Numbered from the stretch's first letter, positions 36,101 through 42,285 are shown. The stretch is DNA of 64,000 nt from Pisaster brevispinus (GCA_023634235.1 JAMKCF010000003.1:14354742-14418741); one strand, 5' to 3'. A program made the numbers and translations. Notes: generated by a model not told the origin, from the sequence alone.

Positions 36101-39100
36101 TATGACAGAACAAAAGTTGTAGAAATATCACAGGTTATTATAATACCAGCAGTGTTTCCTGTTATGCAAGGGGTCTATAGGAAATACTTTCAGCAAGTTT
36201 ACTGGAATGATTCGTTAATGTAAGGAGAATAGTTTTTGTAAAGACTTATAAGGGACTTGTCGATTATTGAAAGTTTTTGTCGCCAGAATGGCCTTTGAAC
36301 AATGAAAATTAGTGAATTTACACACATATGTGAGCCGGCCCGCATTTGAGCTGGAAGTAGCAAACAATTTACACATTTTGAGCTTTGATGGGGGCATGTG
36401 ACACAAGTTTACCTCAGAATTCTGTGCTTACACCCTACTTTGGCCCAAACAGGTAAGCGCTTTAGAGGGCGCTGTAAGCGCAGAATTTGTCGGTAAGCAA
36501 TGCCATGAAATTGGGCCCAGGATGGAATATTCAAGGCTCTATAAATACTTACACCTTGCATAGCTTAATGATGCCTCCATTGACCACATTTAGCGGAAGT
36601 TCTCTGTATTTCCAGTCGCCAGCTTTCTCCATGTCAGAGTCCACACTTGACCTATGCTCCAACGTCTGCAAGTGCTGGTGAAGATTCTCAAGGTTTGGAA
36701 ATTGCTTGTGACAGTACTGGCAGTAGTACGGGAGAATCTGGAAAACCCCCTTGGAGACGAGTGGCTGTGGCGAGGAGGTAGAGAATACTGGGGACTTGCT
36801 GGCTGATAGGACCTCATCCAATGTTCTGACTGTTTGAGCAAAATGCAAAACATAAACGTTTCTAATTTCATAAAATTGATGTAAAACATAACATACTCCC
36901 AAGATGATTTTAGACAGTTTCAAAAGAAGATTCAGGTTTTTAAGGAATGCCTTACTATTGTGTGTAAAGACTCAGACTTGGGGTGAGACTCATACTTTTG
37001 AGGCAGTTTCATTATCTAGAAAAACAACTTTAGACAAAAAATCTTTCCAGTAGGGCGCAAACATTCTAACTTAATCTATTCTGCTCATTAATCTTCAACT
37101 CCACATCAATCATGGCTATGACCTCCAACATCGCCTCCTTGCTCAGCAGGCTTAATAGAACCACAAGCCATGCAGCCAGAGTTGCCTCCTGCAGATTTAC
37201 CTGGGGTTTTTTTTTAGTCGTCACTTATCTTCTTTCTGATGGTCAGATCATTTGTCCCCATGTCTATCTTTGTCTTGTCAAAATTAATTAACTAATTTAG
37301 TATTTCATTCTCTTCTGAAGGCACTCCACAAAAAGCCTTTGCTTTTTAGTATTGTGCCTCAACAATAAATTGTCTTTTGCTTTCTGTTATGTATTGTTCA
37401 GGATGGAACTAAATGTATATATTGAATTAAATTGAAGGCGCAAAAGTGAACCCAGTTACACTTAATTACAGTTAGCACTACGTAAGAGAAGGGGGTTTTC
37501 CGAGGTGTTTCTGGCAGTGGCTGCTGAATGCGCCGCAGCACTTTGTAAACCCTTACAAGGTGCTACATCAATGAGTCGCCGGATTAAAAATTTTCAAAAA
37601 CATGTTTTAAACATTTAAAAAAAATAATAATAAGTGCTTTGAGATGCCCAAAGATAAAGTGCTATATAAAAACATAGACCTAAGAAGGTCACTTATGAAA
37701 ATTCTCGCTGGAATCACTTACACTGGTTTTTGGCCATGTAATTCCAAAGTTCAACTTCCTCCAAACAATGCGGATGGGTACATGAACCTGCTCGCCTACA
37801 TTCATCTCCATATTTGCACAAGACCGGAGTTACCTCCAGGGGAAGCCAAAGGGGGCGTGGTCGAACATAAAACCAGGATTCTTTACTCTCAAAGTACGAG
37901 ATCATTTGTTTGGATGTACTTTGATTGTCGGCAGTGTCGGCATATCGCAAGTTTTGCAGCAGTTTTGAAACAGTTGAGAGATGACCGCTTGTTGTGCAAC
38001 AGAGCCGAGCAATTCTATCTGAACCGATCTTGTGCTCGACTTGGTACTTCCATAATTTCAGTTCCACCTGTTGAAAACATATGGACAATCAATTATTAGA
38101 AACTTTTAAGAATTCCGTTCCAATCGAAAAGCTTCAAGAAAAGTTTTCATTATTCGGACTATCACAAAGAAATAGAACTCAGAGAATGCATTCTGTGTGT
38201 GGTTATCTGTGCGTCCTTTGAGAAAATTCATGCACACTGCCAATTTTAGCTGTATGGCAAATTCCAGCTTTCCTGTTGGTTAATCTAGAATATACATCAA
38301 TTTGCTGCGCTCCTTTTCAAGTGTCCACACAGTCATTGATTTTTTCCGCTATGGGAATTGTCATCAAAAACTGCGACGCAGTGTCATTTTTTTGTATACA
38401 ACTGAAAAGACAGGCAACACTTTGACTTCTTAAAAGAATATCAGGACCATTTTATTAAAGGAAAAGTTCATACTTTTTATGATATTTTTTTTATTGCTGT
38501 CTTTAGCAGAATTTATAAACCATTTTGTGTGTAAAACCATGGGTTTTTAGCAAACCGAGTCTCTTCAACTCATCGTAAATAGAAACTGAGCTACAGTGAC
38601 CTTGTTAAAAAAGTGTTGTCAGGAAAGGTTCTGATCTAACTAATTATCTAAAAAGTGTTCTGATTGGACCTTGTTAAGGCTCAAACTTTTAGGATGGAAA
38701 GAAGATAACTATTCATTGCTCGCACAGTACCAGATCCCTTTCCACACGGTAATTCTGTGTGAGAGAGCATGCAAATGTATTACATTTTATTACAATTGCA
38801 CGACGACGCACAAAAATGAGTAAAATCGAAACAAATCCCTCCAGATTGTCTGTCGAGTCTGTGCAGTTCCGTTGTAATACTGGAAGCCACGAAATGCCAT
38901 TGAAAACTTCTGAGTTGGGAGAGCATTCAAACGTGTGCTTCCTTTGAGGCATTACTTTGTTTTCCAGGGGAAGAGGTTACATTAGTCGGTCAATAAATAA
39001 ACATCAACATTTTGGGTGGGTGGGTGTGTCAAAAAAAAAGAGTTTTTAAACATTGATTATTTTGAATGGCCCCTTACCTTGTTATGAGCCCGTCTGCAGG

Positions 39101-42100
39101 AGTTTCCTTGTATGCACCCGAACTGCTTGTCCATGTCCGGACACAGTTTTAGCGAGCTGTTCCTTGGCAGCTGTCTGATCTTCAAGTACCTAACCTGTTC
39201 CCCCTCCATATCAAGAATGTTCACCAACACCTGGTTGGGCTCCCAGGGATGCTGCGCACTGCAATGTGGGCCAATGGCAGACTTGAGGCACATGATTGGT
39301 GGGGTGCTGTCATAACACTTCTCGCACAGGTGTGTGAAGCATCCGTTCACTTCAGACATCAACTTCGTAAAGGCTTTTTGCTCTACTGAACCACTTGTCA
39401 ACATTGGTGACTGATGGTGTGTCTTTGCAGGGTTTCTATAAGCAGTTTTTTCCCTGCCAAAAAAAAAAAAAAAAAGTAAAAAGGTAAACAATAGTTATTC
39501 ATAAAAGTTGCCATTGTTAAGATTGCTTTTATTTATTCTATTTTATTTACTGATTCTATTTACTGAAGCCAAGGATTCTCAGAAAAGCGAACTTAGTCAC
39601 TATACTAGCCAAGAACCTTGTGGGGAAAAGACAAAGAAGGAGGTTTCAGGTTTGTGGAAGGAAAACTCCAGAGAATTATTCAAGGGAAAACCCATGCAAT
39701 CCCGTGCTGTAGGGATTGAAAAGCCAATCACTTAGTATTTGTTTTTTTTAAATCTATCTGTTACGTTTAAACTCACTTACTATAATTTTGACAATGTCGG
39801 CTTCAAATGGTTGTGTATACCTTACAAACATAGGCTTGTAAGGAAAGCCAAATACCCAAATGGGTTTTTGCCCAATTCATGAAACCAGTGGACTGTAATG
39901 AATGCACTCATCCAAAAACTACGTTGACCCATCCCATTAACACTTTTTGCATAAAGGTAGTCTGCTATTGACCCCCGTCAACAACGCGCAGCACACTTAC
40001 ACGCGACTATCCTGTCCCCCATTTTGGGAGTCAAAGTGTACACCTAGGAATGGTGGGAAATAGTGGAAATGGTAGACGCACATTTTGCGGAGTTGAGTTC
40101 CGCCTGTGCAAGAAGTCATTAATATAAAAATAATCAGTGTGCACAATAGAGTGACCCTATGGATTAAAATACATGTCTTTTCATGGTTCAATAAACGAAA
40201 AACTATTTGGGTAGATTGTTTTAAGTTCTAAAGAAAAATGTGTTTAAGAAAACAAGTCGCACCTCATTTCGTTATTCTTGGGATATTGTCTGGTCTGATC
40301 AGATTTGGGCCAATTCCTGAAGCCCTCATTTGGAGACCTTTTGGGCGATTTGACGGACGTAGGTGAAGATCGAAGAGATTTCGGACTTCCGTTGGCGTTG
40401 GACGATGAGTGACGTGTTTGAGGCCTTCCAGTGTCGTTGCATGATGAGCGAAGAGATTTAGGTTGGTTGTCATTGGATGACGAGTGAAGAGATTTGGGTC
40501 TTCCATTGTTGTTGGATGATGACCGAAGAGATTTCGGTTTTTCGTTGTTATTTGAAGATGATTGTAGAGTTTTAGGTCTTCCTTTGTCAATGGGTGATGA
40601 GCGAAGAGGTTTAGGTCTTCCGCTGTCAAAGGACTCTCCCTCATTCAGGTCCCGCAAAACACTGTAACGATTTTGTGACGTAAAAGTTGGTTGGTGTGCA
40701 CCTGTAAGTAAAGATTTCAAAAAAATTGATATCCCAAAAATATTGTACAACCAAGTAAGCATTCCCAACCGAATTTGCAAAACAGCCTAAAACCCATCCG
40801 GTGGTTTCCTAGGATTCTTAAATTAAAAATGTGTCTAAATTTATTCAACAACAAACAATGTAATAAGGCCTATCTGGCAAGACAAAATGTCCCACTGTCA
40901 CTATCTTTGGCGAGACAAAATGTCCCACTGTAAAAATAAAAAAAATAACTACAAAGAACAAAGCATATTGAACAGTTTACCTATTTTGTTGCCTCGGACA
41001 TTTCAGGTGGATTTTTGTGTATGGAGGAGTAGTGCTGATGTGAACTTGATAATCAGTGAGTAATCTTCTTCCTTAACGGTAGTCCCCTGGCAAAATGCAA
41101 CTTAAAACACCCCAAGGACCAGTCGAAAATTACTGCCAAGTGGTCCGGCTGGCTAGTTAAGTTTTGGAAAGCGTCCCTATTTATTATGAAAGTCACAAAG
41201 CTGGCAACTGGTCCCGCTGGCTATAGTCACTGAAAAAGTTATGGACAAATCCTGGTGAGCTGTCACAATGATGCAACTAATCGATTGTTCTTTAAAAATG
41301 ATTTGGAATTGAACAAAGAAAAATTGACTGGAGCGGGATTTGAATCAACGAGGGGAGGTCGTTGGTTCAACTCCAGCTCTAGTAAATTGTTTTCTTTGTT
41401 CAACCCCAAATCAATTCTTTTTTTGTGATGAAAAAAATGAAGAGTAATAAACCACAAGGGAAACTGAAAAACTGAAAAACTGAAAACTGAAAATTACTGA
41501 GTAATTTTTAAAAGTAATTTGAGGTTGAAAAGAGAAAAATTTACCAGAGTGGGACTTTGTTTTTCATCATACTTTTATTTTCCCTCATAAATAAATTGTT
41601 ATGAGATTCTTAGACTGATATTTTGTTATTATTTAGATGGATACAAATCACTTACTCATTCCACTACGCAACGGAGAAATAGTTGGCTTGTTGGAAGACT
41701 CAGAATTCTGAATGAGTGCCGTCGAAACCAAACACATAGACAAGAATAAAACAAATTTATAAGTTTTAATTTATTTTTACCCAAAACAAAAGTATTTGAG
41801 TTGTACCGATCGGCTGGAGTCTCCTCTGATCCTATCTCCATCCTGGAAACAATTTACTGAGTGTAAATTAGATTCAATTTCAGTTATCGCAAATAAATTT
41901 TAATAGATATTATATTAAAATGAAGGTAAACAACAACAACAAAAATCAATCAAATTTATTTACAAATGAATGGAAATACATAGATATTTTTAAAATGTTA
42001 ATATTGATAAATAATAGAGTGTTGGGCAGTGGCAGACACAGACATCACCAAGGCCTGATGCTTCATTCTTGTAAGGGCGGGGCAGTTTGTCGTAGACAAA

Positions 42101-42234
42101 GAGCCGTCTATGAGGGAAATTTAGTCTTTGCAATTGGAAAATTTCAAGGGGCACCAAGGCAATGACCTCTGTTGCCTCCATTAAAATCACTGACATACCT
42201 TAATTTTCTTGGACGATGAAGACTTGGTAGACAT
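5899..42234 (-). CDS. HELZ2-like: HELZ2-like protein: zinc fingers, two UPF1-like helicases flanking an RNB exoribonuclease (29 coding exons)
   Basis: Twenty-nine exons join in phase from ATG at 42234 to TAA at 5899, about 3,386 residues. Visible domains are CCCH fingers (residues 280-299 and 385-401), a C2H2 finger (453-475), a CCCH-like finger (about 507-523), helicase 1 (about 930-1370: GTFGTGKT, DEAGQ, AFTRAQ), an acidic repeat region, RNB (about 1977-2332, all four catalytic Asp present) and helicase 2 (about 2830-3315: GPPGTGKT, DEAG, QYRMH, ALTRAK). This order is that of vertebrate HELZ2, an interferon-induced RNA helicase, 3'-5' exoribonuclease and nuclear-receptor coactivator. The predicted protein is longer than vertebrate HELZ2 (roughly 2,600-2,900 residues). 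Inferred role: RNA unwinding and decay, possibly in innate defence. The first two small exons are the least certain part. Related HELZ or ZNFX1 proteins lack the RNB domain between two helicases. Confidence 0.93.
6451..6510. repeat. Pair of 18-bp palindromes
   Basis: CTACGAGTATACTCGTAG is a perfect palindrome at 6451-6468. A copy with one change lies at 6493-6510, 24 bases apart. Confidence 0.7.
7165..7395 (+). mobile_element. tRNA-derived SINE (family 1)
   Basis: A-box-like GGTCTAGTTGGTGAGAC and B-box GGGTTCGAAATCCC are followed by a tail with ACTGAGTATACAGTGCTAA and ATCTATTA. It abuts the donor of HELZ2-like exon 28. Confidence 0.7.
7399..7566 (-). CDS. HELZ2-like: HELZ2-like coding exon 28, helicase 2 motif VI
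   Basis: Residues 3250-3306. GREWDYVILSLVRS is followed by MNVALTRAKKGLIIIG, motif VI with its arginine finger. The donor is GTAAGT, phase 1. Confidence 0.95.
7856..8015 (-). CDS. HELZ2-like: HELZ2-like coding exon 27, helicase 2 motif V
   Basis: Residues 3197-3250. GVKPENIIILSQYRLQ is followed by VTTVITSQG, the motif V equivalent. The donor is GTTAGT, phase 1. Confidence 0.93.
8339..8730. mobile_element. Foldback element family FB-A, copy A (reverse orientation)
   Basis: Long inverted arms (GGTTTGCGGTAACACCATG type; GCGGAGTAGATTTTG) with 12-base direct repeats AAGCATAATGTA at 8327-8338 and 8731-8742. No coding capacity. Confidence 0.8.
8755..8988 (-). CDS. HELZ2-like: HELZ2-like coding exon 26
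   Basis: Residues 3119-3196. HKSICAFPSQTFYKSKL continues motif IV (QYRMH-x-I-x-x-FPS-x-x-FY). The GTTCGT donor is weak, and the target duplication of a foldback element begins 13 bases inside the intron. Confidence 0.93.
9633..10080. mobile_element. Second, diverged copy of the GGGTGCACC MITE
   Basis: The ends GGGTGCACCCCAGTA and TAGTGGGGTGCACCCC are inverted, and the interior shares the CAAAAATACTTT block with the 2.0-2.5 kb copy. It lies in a HELZ2-like intron and ends about 40 bases from exon 25. Confidence 0.6.
10118..10220 (-). CDS. HELZ2-like: HELZ2-like coding exon 25
   Basis: Residues 3084-3118. The exon runs from RPIITETTAQQLGM to MLTTQYRM, completing motif III and starting motif IV. 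The donor ATG|GTAGGC splits QYRM|H. Confidence 0.93.
10283..10531 (+). mobile_element. tRNA-derived SINE (family 2) with (AAATG)n tail
   Basis: A-box GTTGGTGTAGTGGTATC, B-box GTTCAAATCCC, a body ending CTTGGCTTC and a pentameric tail TGAAATGAAATGAAAT. Confidence 0.75.
10686..10882 (-). CDS. HELZ2-like: HELZ2-like coding exon 24, helicase 2 motifs II and III
   Basis: Residues 3019-3084. CIIDEAGM is motif II (residues about 3052-3055) and IVLIGDHKQLR motif III. CAG acceptor and GTAAGA donor in phase 2. Confidence 0.95.
11490..11790 (+). mobile_element. LINE 3' end (CR1/jockey-like)
   Basis: One frame reads GFYAAAPNLWINLPYQVR... to LLKNHLFQTYFP and stop, the standard end of the reverse transcriptase ORF. 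It is followed by a TATACAAGTGCTCGG ATTATTATT tail. It is a 5'-truncated insertion between exons 23 and 24. Confidence 0.75.
11840..12123 (-). CDS. HELZ2-like: HELZ2-like coding exon 23
   Basis: Residues 2924-3018. YLLNFDVKVVRVYS is followed by a polar insertion with many His, Ser and Glu residues. Phase 0 at GTAGGA. This is the variable segment between motifs Ia and II. Confidence 0.92.
12780..12865 (-). mobile_element. tRNA-like SINE head
   Basis: B-box complement GATTTGAACCCACGACC, with the A-box complement diverged (CATGCAGCCTAATCACTTG). Confidence 0.5.
12899..13042 (-). CDS. HELZ2-like: HELZ2-like coding exon 22, helicase 2 Walker A
   Basis: Residues 2876-2924. TGKTIVGARIAKLY completes motif I and VLYCGPSNESVNVIA is motif Ia. 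The donor is GTAAGT, phase 1. Confidence 0.94.
13564..14012. mobile_element. Foldback element family FB-A, copy B
   Basis: The same arms as copies A and D. Direct repeats GACACAAAAATT lie at 13552-13563 and 14013-14024. Confidence 0.8.
14429..14566 (-). CDS. HELZ2-like: HELZ2-like coding exon 21, helicase 2 Q motif
   Basis: Residues 2830-2876. FELNETQKMAV is the Q motif and IQGPPG the first half of Walker A, split by a phase-1 intron (GTAAGT). Confidence 0.94.
14567..16311. other. Intron between exons 20 and 21, nothing further recognised
   Basis: 1.7 kb of AT-rich sequence. I see no inverted ends, tRNA boxes or coding segment beyond poly(A)/poly(T) runs. Confidence 0.5.
16312..16403 (-). 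CDS. HELZ2-like: HELZ2-like coding exon 20
   Basis: Residues 2799-2830. The exon reads RLEGAVRMVDKASRNMIQEI and ends TGC G|GTAATT, phase 1. It links the RNB exon to helicase 2. The phase fits at both sides although the exon is too short to be obvious alone. Confidence 0.88.
16560..17097. mobile_element. MITE with AAAGGGAACGTAT ends, interrupted
   Basis: Ends AAAGGGAACGTATACC and GCATACGTTCCCTTT are inverted. The body phrase TTTTGAGATATTGCCAAAAA and the end phrase GAGTAATTACCAAA recur at 48.3-50.5 kb. A second MITE is nested at 16862-17031. Confidence 0.7.
16862..17031. mobile_element. Nested 170-bp MITE with TAA target duplication
   Basis: Inverted ends AGCCCGGTTCATACTTCC and its near complement, with arms of about 40 bases rich in GCGAATGCGAAGCG. 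TAA flanks both sides. The related repeat at about 50.39 kb lacks it, acting as an empty site. A 3-bp TWA-like duplication points to PIF/Harbinger mobilisation. Confidence 0.8.
17309..21549 (-). CDS. HELZ2-like: HELZ2-like coding exon 19: acidic repeats and RNB exoribonuclease domain
   Basis: A single 4,241-base exon (residues 1386-2799). It opens with GTTVEAIKREI and an acidic region with 35-residue repeats (20734-21210), then cold-shock-like strands and the RNB domain (18709-19776). VDNPETQDLDDA keeps all four metal-binding aspartates (residues about 1988-1997). HIADVS, EELMLIANEAVA and FTSPIRRYIDIVVHR are further RNB signatures, so hydrolysis of RNA from the 3' end is expected. The C-terminal part of about 480 residues matches the region between RNB and helicase 2 in HELZ2. 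The donor is GTGGGT, phase 2. Confidence 0.96.
20734..21210 (-). repeat. In-frame 105-bp tandem repeat in the RNB exon
   Basis: About four to five copies of a 35-residue unit containing ESIAKVTVQ, VVQLQGD and GGHHGQGDGL. Copies differ by substitutions and stay in frame. Confidence 0.85.
21550..22515. other. Intron between exons 18 and 19
   Basis: No coding segment. It holds a degraded GAGCGCTATAAATGCT...TTATTATTG tail near 21905-21960, which looks like a retroelement 3' end. Confidence 0.45.
22537..22874 (-). CDS. HELZ2-like: HELZ2-like coding exon 18, helicase 1 motif VI
   Basis: Residues 1273-1385. KQFRAVIIS completes motif V and NTAFTRAQSVLCVVGD is motif VI. The phase-0 GTGAAG donor is used; otherwise the frame stops at 22516. 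An in-frame 36-base stretch at 22582-22617 has perfect GTGAGT and CTACAG borders. It is kept as coding here because it is below the usual size of animal introns. Confidence 0.9.
23300..23375 (-). CDS. HELZ2-like: HELZ2-like coding exon 17, helicase 1 motif V start
   Basis: Residues 1248-1273. VRQIRKNLRKN...VTVDTVDNVQG is the DTVDxxQG part of motif V. Phase 0 in and phase 1 out at GTATGA. Confidence 0.93.
24108..24422. repeat. Dispersed repeat with CTGAGAAACGAT, copy 1
   Basis: Shares TTGGTGAGAAGCAC, GCAGCTGTTGATAGT and ATGGTTTGGATAATT with 33676-33990. Confidence 0.7.
24430..24792 (+). mobile_element. Possible retroposed 3' end with poly(A)
   Basis: A T-rich, ORF-free stretch that ends CCAATAAAAAAAAAA and then an A run of more than 15, like a reverse-transcribed 3' UTR. 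Its source is unknown. Confidence 0.4.
24983..25087 (-). CDS. HELZ2-like: HELZ2-like coding exon 16
   Basis: Thirty-five codons (residues 1213-1247): NLEVVRQLQL..., then VAVVAAYTMQ, the strand before motif V. Phase 0 at both ends, CAG acceptor and GTATGA donor. It was found by continuing the helicase fold, being too short to stand out by itself. Confidence 0.92.
25480..25745 (-). mobile_element. tRNA-derived SINE (family 3)
   Basis: Minus-strand A-box GTGGTTAAGAGCACTC and B-box GGGTTCGAGTCCCGG, followed by a body of about 170 bases. Confidence 0.7.
25765..26062 (+). mobile_element. LINE reverse transcriptase C-terminal relic
   Basis: It begins in an (ATCC)n run and reads YTIDNVYHI then KRQKAKYLAHLIRSSDMNES, KQLLF and YTKR. 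After a stop it continues KTIDELLEDAKERRL. This resembles the last part of a non-LTR reverse transcriptase. It lies between HELZ2-like exons 15 and 16 on the opposite strand and is broken by stops. Confidence 0.55.
26118..26384 (-). CDS. HELZ2-like: HELZ2-like coding exon 15, helicase 1 motif IV region
   Basis: Residues 1124-1212. FLTSNYRTCQPILDF replaces the usual LTxQYRMHPxI, so this helicase diverges from the consensus here, while helicase 2 keeps QYRMH. The exon ends at SYTNSHE with donor GTTTGT. Confidence 0.92.
26490..26680 (+). mobile_element. tRNA-derived SINE (family 4), best preserved copy
   Basis: A-box TAGCTCAGTTGGTAGAGC and B-box GGTTCAAGTCCCG are near consensus. The tail is TTTGTTCAAAGCCAAATT and an A run. 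The cloverleaf is not completed as a working tRNA. Confidence 0.8.
27060..27411 (-). CDS. HELZ2-like: HELZ2-like coding exon 14, helicase 1 motifs II and III
   Basis: Residues 1006-1123. AADLYLRD completes motif Ia, LIDEAGQ is the motif II/Walker B typical of UPF1-like helicases, and VVLTGDHIQMSPK is motif III. The donor is GTAAGT, phase 0. Confidence 0.95.
27586..27660. repeat. Perfect 31-bp inverted repeat, 13-base loop
   Basis: TTAGTGGCCTGACGTTTCGA...GCAGAG is perfectly complemented by 27630-27660. A single diverged arm with the same loop phrase (CCTTCGAGA) occurs near 52130-52180. Confidence 0.9.
28508..28741 (-). CDS. HELZ2-like: HELZ2-like coding exon 13, helicase 1 Walker A
   Basis: Residues 928-1006. 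NAHQQEVI is the Q-like lead-in and GTFGTGKTSTI the Walker A/motif I, near residue 971. It ends at CTHSN with donor GTACAA, and the motif Ia sequence THSNSAAD is completed across the splice to exon 14. Confidence 0.93.
29254..30006. repeat. Minisatellite, 30-bp unit, about 25 copies
   Basis: The unit core is CTATCCCAGTGGGATCCAGG followed by a variable four-base class (CGGG, CGAG, AGAG, AGGG, TGAG or TGGA) and ATTC. Unit length is constant at 30. Each unit holds the palindrome ATCCCA-G-TGGGAT and a GGATCC. Intronic, so the long open frames across it are by-products of a repeat divisible by three. Confidence 0.97.
30047..30285 (-). CDS. HELZ2-like: HELZ2-like coding exon 12
   Basis: Residues 849-928, ending FCVKHSAIDELQ...DGPQ with a GTAAGT donor. 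A 30-bp minisatellite begins about 34 bases into the following intron. The long open frame running on through that array is in a different register and is not part of the protein. Confidence 0.9.
30335..30500 (+). mobile_element. SINE family 4, diverged
   Basis: AAGCTCATTTGGTGCAGCGCC and GGTTCAAGTCCCAC with the same TTTAACCCCAAAT tail. Confidence 0.7.
31018..31210 (-). CDS. HELZ2-like: HELZ2-like coding exon 11
   Basis: Residues 784-848. The exon reads through LQQALIDDTVASQIV to FINFNK and ends in phase 0 at AAG|GTTAAA. It is part of the 1B beta-barrel region before helicase 1. Confidence 0.87.
31824..32289. mobile_element. MITE with GTTCAGACACAGTACTAAAG ends
   Basis: Inverted ends of about 24 bases. 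The interior repeats the GGGTTTAAC / GTTAGACCG theme in both orientations. Lies in the intron between exons 10 and 11. Confidence 0.7.
32612..32886 (-). CDS. HELZ2-like: HELZ2-like coding exon 10
   Basis: Residues 693-784. It contains YKRVMHRALYLEEIE, the conserved stretch just before the 1B region in MOV10/HELZ-type helicases. The donor GTTGGT is weak, but only this phase-2 donor joins to exon 11. The overlapping GTGTGT would break the frame. Confidence 0.87.
33076..33321 (-). CDS. HELZ2-like: HELZ2-like coding exon 9
   Basis: Residues 611-692, phase 0 at both ends, with a GTAAGT donor. It contains segments such as FNQLVMFDFGSMAMVVREIV that resemble the pre-helicase domain of HELZ/HELZ2 proteins. 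Neighbouring phases and exon order support it. Confidence 0.87.
33676..33990. repeat. Dispersed repeat with CTGAGAAACGAT, copy 2
   Basis: The same family as 24108-24422. The centre has the hairpin CTGAGAAACGAT-ACATGCATGA-ATCGTTTCTCAG, lost in copy 1. Confidence 0.7.
34559..34684 (-). CDS. HELZ2-like: HELZ2-like coding exon 8
   Basis: Forty-two codons (residues 569-610), phase 0 at both ends, between a CAG acceptor and a GTAATT donor. It belongs to the beta-rich region before helicase 1. No motif is recognised beyond family position. Confidence 0.85.
34740..35400. mobile_element. Composite of two SINE family 1 heads and a palindromic middle
   Basis: A minus-strand tRNA-like head (CCCACGACC ... 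CTTACCACTAGACCA) at 34745-34810 and a plus-strand head (GGTCTAGTGGTAAGGCG ... GGGTTTGAATCCC) at 35230-35285 flank a palindrome at 34875-35030. Confidence 0.65.
34875..35030. repeat. Imperfect palindrome
   Basis: GATGTTAATTTTGCATCGGG...TTTACCCTTACACCGATGTG is inverted across a short centre near ACTGAGTATACAGTGC. One half of it recurs at 7300-7392. Confidence 0.75.
35626..35876. mobile_element. Foldback element family FB-A, copy C (truncated, rearranged)
   Basis: Only the right arm and duplicated inner arm segments are present (CTACTCCGCGGCAGTAGAAT appears twice). It ends about 40 bases from the exon 7 donor. Confidence 0.7.
35917..36094 (-). CDS. HELZ2-like: HELZ2-like coding exon 7, third CCCH-like finger
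   Basis: Encodes residues 509-568. With exon 6 it forms CKVETCVLGESSCTDAH (C-x4-C-x6-C-x3-H), followed by the SPKELAEWKKR segment I associate with the HELZ family. The GTAGGT donor lies only about 40 bases from a foldback repeat in the intron. Confidence 0.9.
36553..36829 (-). CDS. HELZ2-like: HELZ2-like coding exon 6, C2H2 zinc finger
   Basis: Encodes residues 417-509. CQYC followed by H-x5-H gives a C-x2-C-x12-H-x5-H finger at 453-475, as in double-stranded-RNA-binding or matrin-type fingers. The exon end supplies the first Cys of a third CCCH-like finger completed in exon 7. The GTAAGT donor (phase 2) was preferred over the overlapping GTGTAA because it keeps the frame. Confidence 0.88.
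37722..38067 (-). CDS. HELZ2-like: HELZ2-like coding exon 5, second CCCH zinc finger
   Basis: Encodes residues 302-417. The finger CKYGDECRRAGSCTHPH (C-x5-C-x5-C-x3-H) lies at 385-401 and is followed by a LEEVELWNYM helix segment, an arrangement I expect between CCCH fingers in HELZ-family proteins. The donor is GTAAGT, phase 1. Confidence 0.9.
39078..39453 (-). CDS. HELZ2-like: HELZ2-like coding exon 4, first CCCH zinc finger
   Basis: Encodes residues 176-301 after a long pyrimidine tract. It carries CPDMDKQFGCIQGNSCRRAH, a C-x8-C-x5-C-x3-H zinc finger of the RNA-binding type. An earlier Cys/His cluster (CFTHLCEKCY) may be another zinc site. It ends in phase 0 at GTAAGG. Confidence 0.9.
39545..39730 (-). 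mobile_element. SINE family 2 body, minus orientation
   Basis: Reverse complement of the 10.3-10.5 kb body: GAAGCCAAGGATTCTCAGAA, TAGCCAAGAACC and GGAAAACCC. The tRNA head is missing. Confidence 0.65.
39965..40115. repeat. Dispersed repeat, copy 2
   Basis: The same phrases as 3588-3700 (CTATTGACCCCCG, CTGTCCCCCATTTTG, GTCAAAGTGTACACC), in the intron between HELZ2-like exons 3 and 4. Confidence 0.6.
40263..40701 (-). CDS. HELZ2-like: HELZ2-like coding exon 3, 13-residue basic Ser-rich repeats
   Basis: Encodes residues 30-176. About seven degenerate copies of a 13-residue unit of the type SSSNNNGRPKSLR run through the exon, giving a basic, Ser/Asn-rich stretch that is probably disordered. The CAG acceptor and the weaker GTGCGA donor fit the phases of both neighbours. 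A repeat-bearing open frame in another register is a shadow. Confidence 0.8.
41300..41425. mobile_element. Two SINE family 4 tails fused head to head
   Basis: TTGAACAAAGAAAAATTGAC (minus copy) meets GGTCGTTGGTTCAACTCCAG ... TTTCTTTGTTCAACCCCAAA (plus copy), forming a 110-base inverted repeat. A further minus tail lies at 41500-41570. Confidence 0.65.
41656..41707 (-). CDS. HELZ2-like: HELZ2-like coding exon 2
   Basis: This Ser/Pro-rich 17-codon exon (NSESSNKPTISPLRSGM) lies between a TTCAG acceptor and a GTAAGT donor. It enters in phase 0 and leaves in phase 1, which fits exons 1 and 3 exactly. Low complexity and short length make it less certain than the domain exons. Confidence 0.6.
42199..42234 (-). 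CDS. HELZ2-like: HELZ2-like coding exon 1 (start codon)
   Basis: The exon reads MSTKSSSSKKIK and ends in phase 0 at an AAG|GTATGT donor. A good acceptor (CTTTGGCAG) at 42286-42288 places 51 bases of 5' UTR before the ATG. The start is chosen because it joins in phase to exon 2 and no upstream in-frame coding exon was found. Confidence 0.65.
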
Positions 42235-42285
42235 CTTGGTGGATGTGGAGTGAACAGCTTAAATTATAATTCAGTTTTTTATAAT
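42235..42285 (-). other. 5' UTR part of HELZ2-like coding exon 1
   Basis: The acceptor TTGTCTTTGGCAG just upstream indicates that the ATG-containing exon is not the first exon. The UTR segment is 51 bases and AT-rich. Confidence 0.55.

Noticed and set aside
41781..41842. Possible exon with ATG at 41841 (MEIGSEETPADRY...)
   Set aside because: It has AG and GT borders, but no phase joins it to both exon 1 and the exon at 41656-41707, whereas those two join directly in phase 0.
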